Shown here piece after piece: positions 15,300 through 15,955 of a stretch of DNA of 15,955 bases. Position 1 is the stretch's first letter; every line of letters starts with the position of its first letter. Below the pieces are notes generated by a model. That model did not search any database. It was not told the origin of the DNA and saw only the letters and a list, made by a program, of their open reading frames with translations. The DNA comes from JADKCL01 sp031424495 (GTDB taxonomy: Bacteria; Bacteroidota; Bacteroidia; J057; JADKCL01): assembly GCA_031424495.1 (NCBI GenBank), contig JANPHP010000273.1, positions 1 through 15,955 on the forward strand. The letters run 5' to 3'. Both the position numbers and the translations under genes were made by a program.

Positions 15300-15496
15300 C
15301 TGCTTGCCAACTTACACATGGTTTAGAGGCAGTGCGTAAAAATCTGTTTGACAACCCTAAACATATACTGTTGCTAGAGTCGGCAAACGGATTTTTCTTC
15401 GTTTGCCAATTTGCCCACGGATTAGACGGAGTGCGTAAAAATCCGTTTGCCAACCCTAGAAAAACGCTGGGGCTAGGGTTGGCAAATGGATTTTTT
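15300..15496. repeat. Two 99-bp imperfect direct repeats, each forming a long hairpin
   Basis: Two copies, starting near 15300 and 15399, repeat with a 99-base offset (for example AGTGCGTAAAAATC at 15331 and 15430). Each copy holds an inverted repeat with 23-base arms. In the second, 15437-15459 pairs with 15473-15495 at 22 of 23 positions around a 13-base loop. In the first, 15338-15360 pairs with 15374-15396 at 18 of 23. A third partial left arm occurs at 15294-15312 (AAAAATCTGCTTGCCAAC). The block sits between the Nudix gene and the cytochrome-b5-like gene. Because 99 is a multiple of three, an open minus-strand frame runs through it, but I regard that frame as non-coding. Confidence 0.85.
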
Positions 15497-15499
15497 GAA

Positions 15500-15730
15500 T
15501 CACACAAGCTGTCCAATCGCCTTGAATTTCGCGAATACCTCGTCGTTGTGCGGCGCATCAGGCAATTCTGAGGTCAGGTCCTGACCTGCCCAGTGCTCGT
15601 AGTGGCGTCCATTGCGCCACATGCGGCTGTCGGTGACGTCGTAGATGACGCCTTTGTAGGCGATCCAGATTTCATCGCGGTCCTGGCCATTGCGCAAGCC
15701 GAGCTGTGAACGGGTGTAGGTGGGAAGCAC
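15500..15730 (-). CDS. Small cytochrome-b5-like heme-binding domain protein
   Basis: The 76-residue single-domain protein begins at a GTG (reads VLPTYTRSQLGLRNGQ). The pattern LGLRNGQDRDEIWIAYKGVIYDV ... YEHWAGQDLTSEL ... APHNDEVFAKF is that of short bacterial cytochrome-b5-like proteins. His46 (YEHWAGQD) and His61 (APHND) are the likely axial heme ligands. No signal peptide or membrane segment is seen, so it is probably cytoplasmic. The start is uncertain: an ATG at 15775 is in frame but would add 15 residues encoded entirely by a tandem repeat (two SIVNYQ units). The gene ends 4 bases from the 99-bp repeats. The partner protein is unknown; electron transfer or ligand binding is possible. 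Confidence 0.8.
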   Translation of the reverse strand: MLPTYTRSQLGLRNGQDRDEIWIAYKGVIYDVTDSRMWRNGRHYEHWAGQDLTSELPDAPHNDEVFAKFKAIGQLV

Positions 15731-15733
15731 TAT

Positions 15734-15863
15734 TTGATAATTGACAATGGACAATTGATAATTGACAATGGACAATTGATAATTGACAATGAATGATTAA
15801 TGATGGTTGATGGGTAATGAGTAATGAGCAATGAGCAATGAGTAATGAGTAATGAGTAATGAG
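15734..15863. repeat. Heptamer tandem array upstream of the cytochrome-b5-like gene
   Basis: From 15734 to 15859 the sequence divides without slippage into eighteen heptamers: a TTGATAA-TTGACAA-TGGACAA triplet repeated almost three times (period 21), four degenerate units (TGAATGA, TTAATGA, TGGTTGA, TGGGTAA), then TGAGTAA/TGAGCAA six times. The last 49 bases can also be read as seven copies of (T/C)AATGAG (15815-15863). The array touches the 5' end of the minus-strand cytochrome-b5-like gene. Confidence 0.9.
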
Positions 15864-15901
15864 GGCGATGATTGATGATGAGATACTTACAATTTCATCA
15901 A

Positions 15902-15955
15902 CTGCTACCTGCTACCTGCTACCTCTTACCTTCTACCTTCTAACTTCTACCTTCT
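15902..15955. repeat. Second heptamer array (CTGCTAC / CTTCTAC), runs off the window
   Basis: CTGCTAC three times, CTCTTAC, CTTCTAC, CTTCTAA, CTTCTAC and a partial CTTCT follow each other with a strict 7-base period up to the window edge. The motif is different from the array at 15734-15863 but has the same period. Its far end is not visible. Confidence 0.85.

Noticed and set aside
15229..15558. Minus-strand 109-residue frame with internal repeats (GLANGFLRTP)
   Set aside because: It lies on the 99-bp hairpin repeats and overlaps the end of the cytochrome-b5-like gene. It is open only because the repeat period is a multiple of three, and there is no domain or start signal.
15734..15955. Replication-origin iterons
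   Set aside because: The repeats are simple heptamers of low complexity with no initiator gene, DnaA box cluster or partition gene nearby.

Overview
The window looks like chromosomal DNA of a free-living or environmental member of the Bacteroidota. This rests on four things: recurrent TAnnTTTG-type -7 boxes upstream of genes (3526, 4749, 6767, 13680 on the minus strand, and a variant at 8211); weak or absent Shine-Dalgarno sequences; a short-type arginyl-tRNA synthetase followed by a CtlX-like amidinotransferase; and an MBOAT / SGNH / SGNH-LysM cassette. Base composition is moderately GC-rich in genes and AT-richer in the spacers. The exact genus cannot be read from the sequence.

Layout. Positions 1-3510 hold a tightly packed plus-strand cassette for cell-envelope O-acylation: the C-terminal end of an SGNH hydrolase, an MBOAT O-acyltransferase, and a second SGNH hydrolase with a signal peptide and a C-terminal LysM domain. 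Next come a CDF-family metal exporter (3646-4533), argS (4803-6566), a long nested hairpin (6585-6705) and a CtlX-like guanidino-group hydrolase (6796-7710). About 0.5 kb without a recognisable gene follows. A plus-strand operon at 8248-12345 then encodes a lipoprotein periplasmic adaptor, a MacB-type permease without an ATPase domain and a TolC-like outer-membrane channel, together a tripartite export system.

From 12346 onward the character changes. Genes switch to the minus strand and the spacers are packed with repeats. First comes a mirror-symmetric cluster of six short palindromic elements (12517-12706), then a PD-(D/E)XK nuclease of the Rpn / transposase-like family, an EGF-repeat lipoprotein, a Nudix hydrolase, two 99-bp direct repeats that each fold into a hairpin, a small cytochrome-b5-like gene, and two arrays with a 7-bp period.

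The most unusual signals are the repeats. The six palindromes at 12517-12706 are ordered A-B-C / C'-B'-A' with matching spacer lengths on both sides, beside a mobile-type nuclease gene. The 15734-15859 stretch is a run of eighteen in-phase heptamers abutting the 5' end of the cytochrome-b5-like gene. The protein-coding genes themselves belong to known families.
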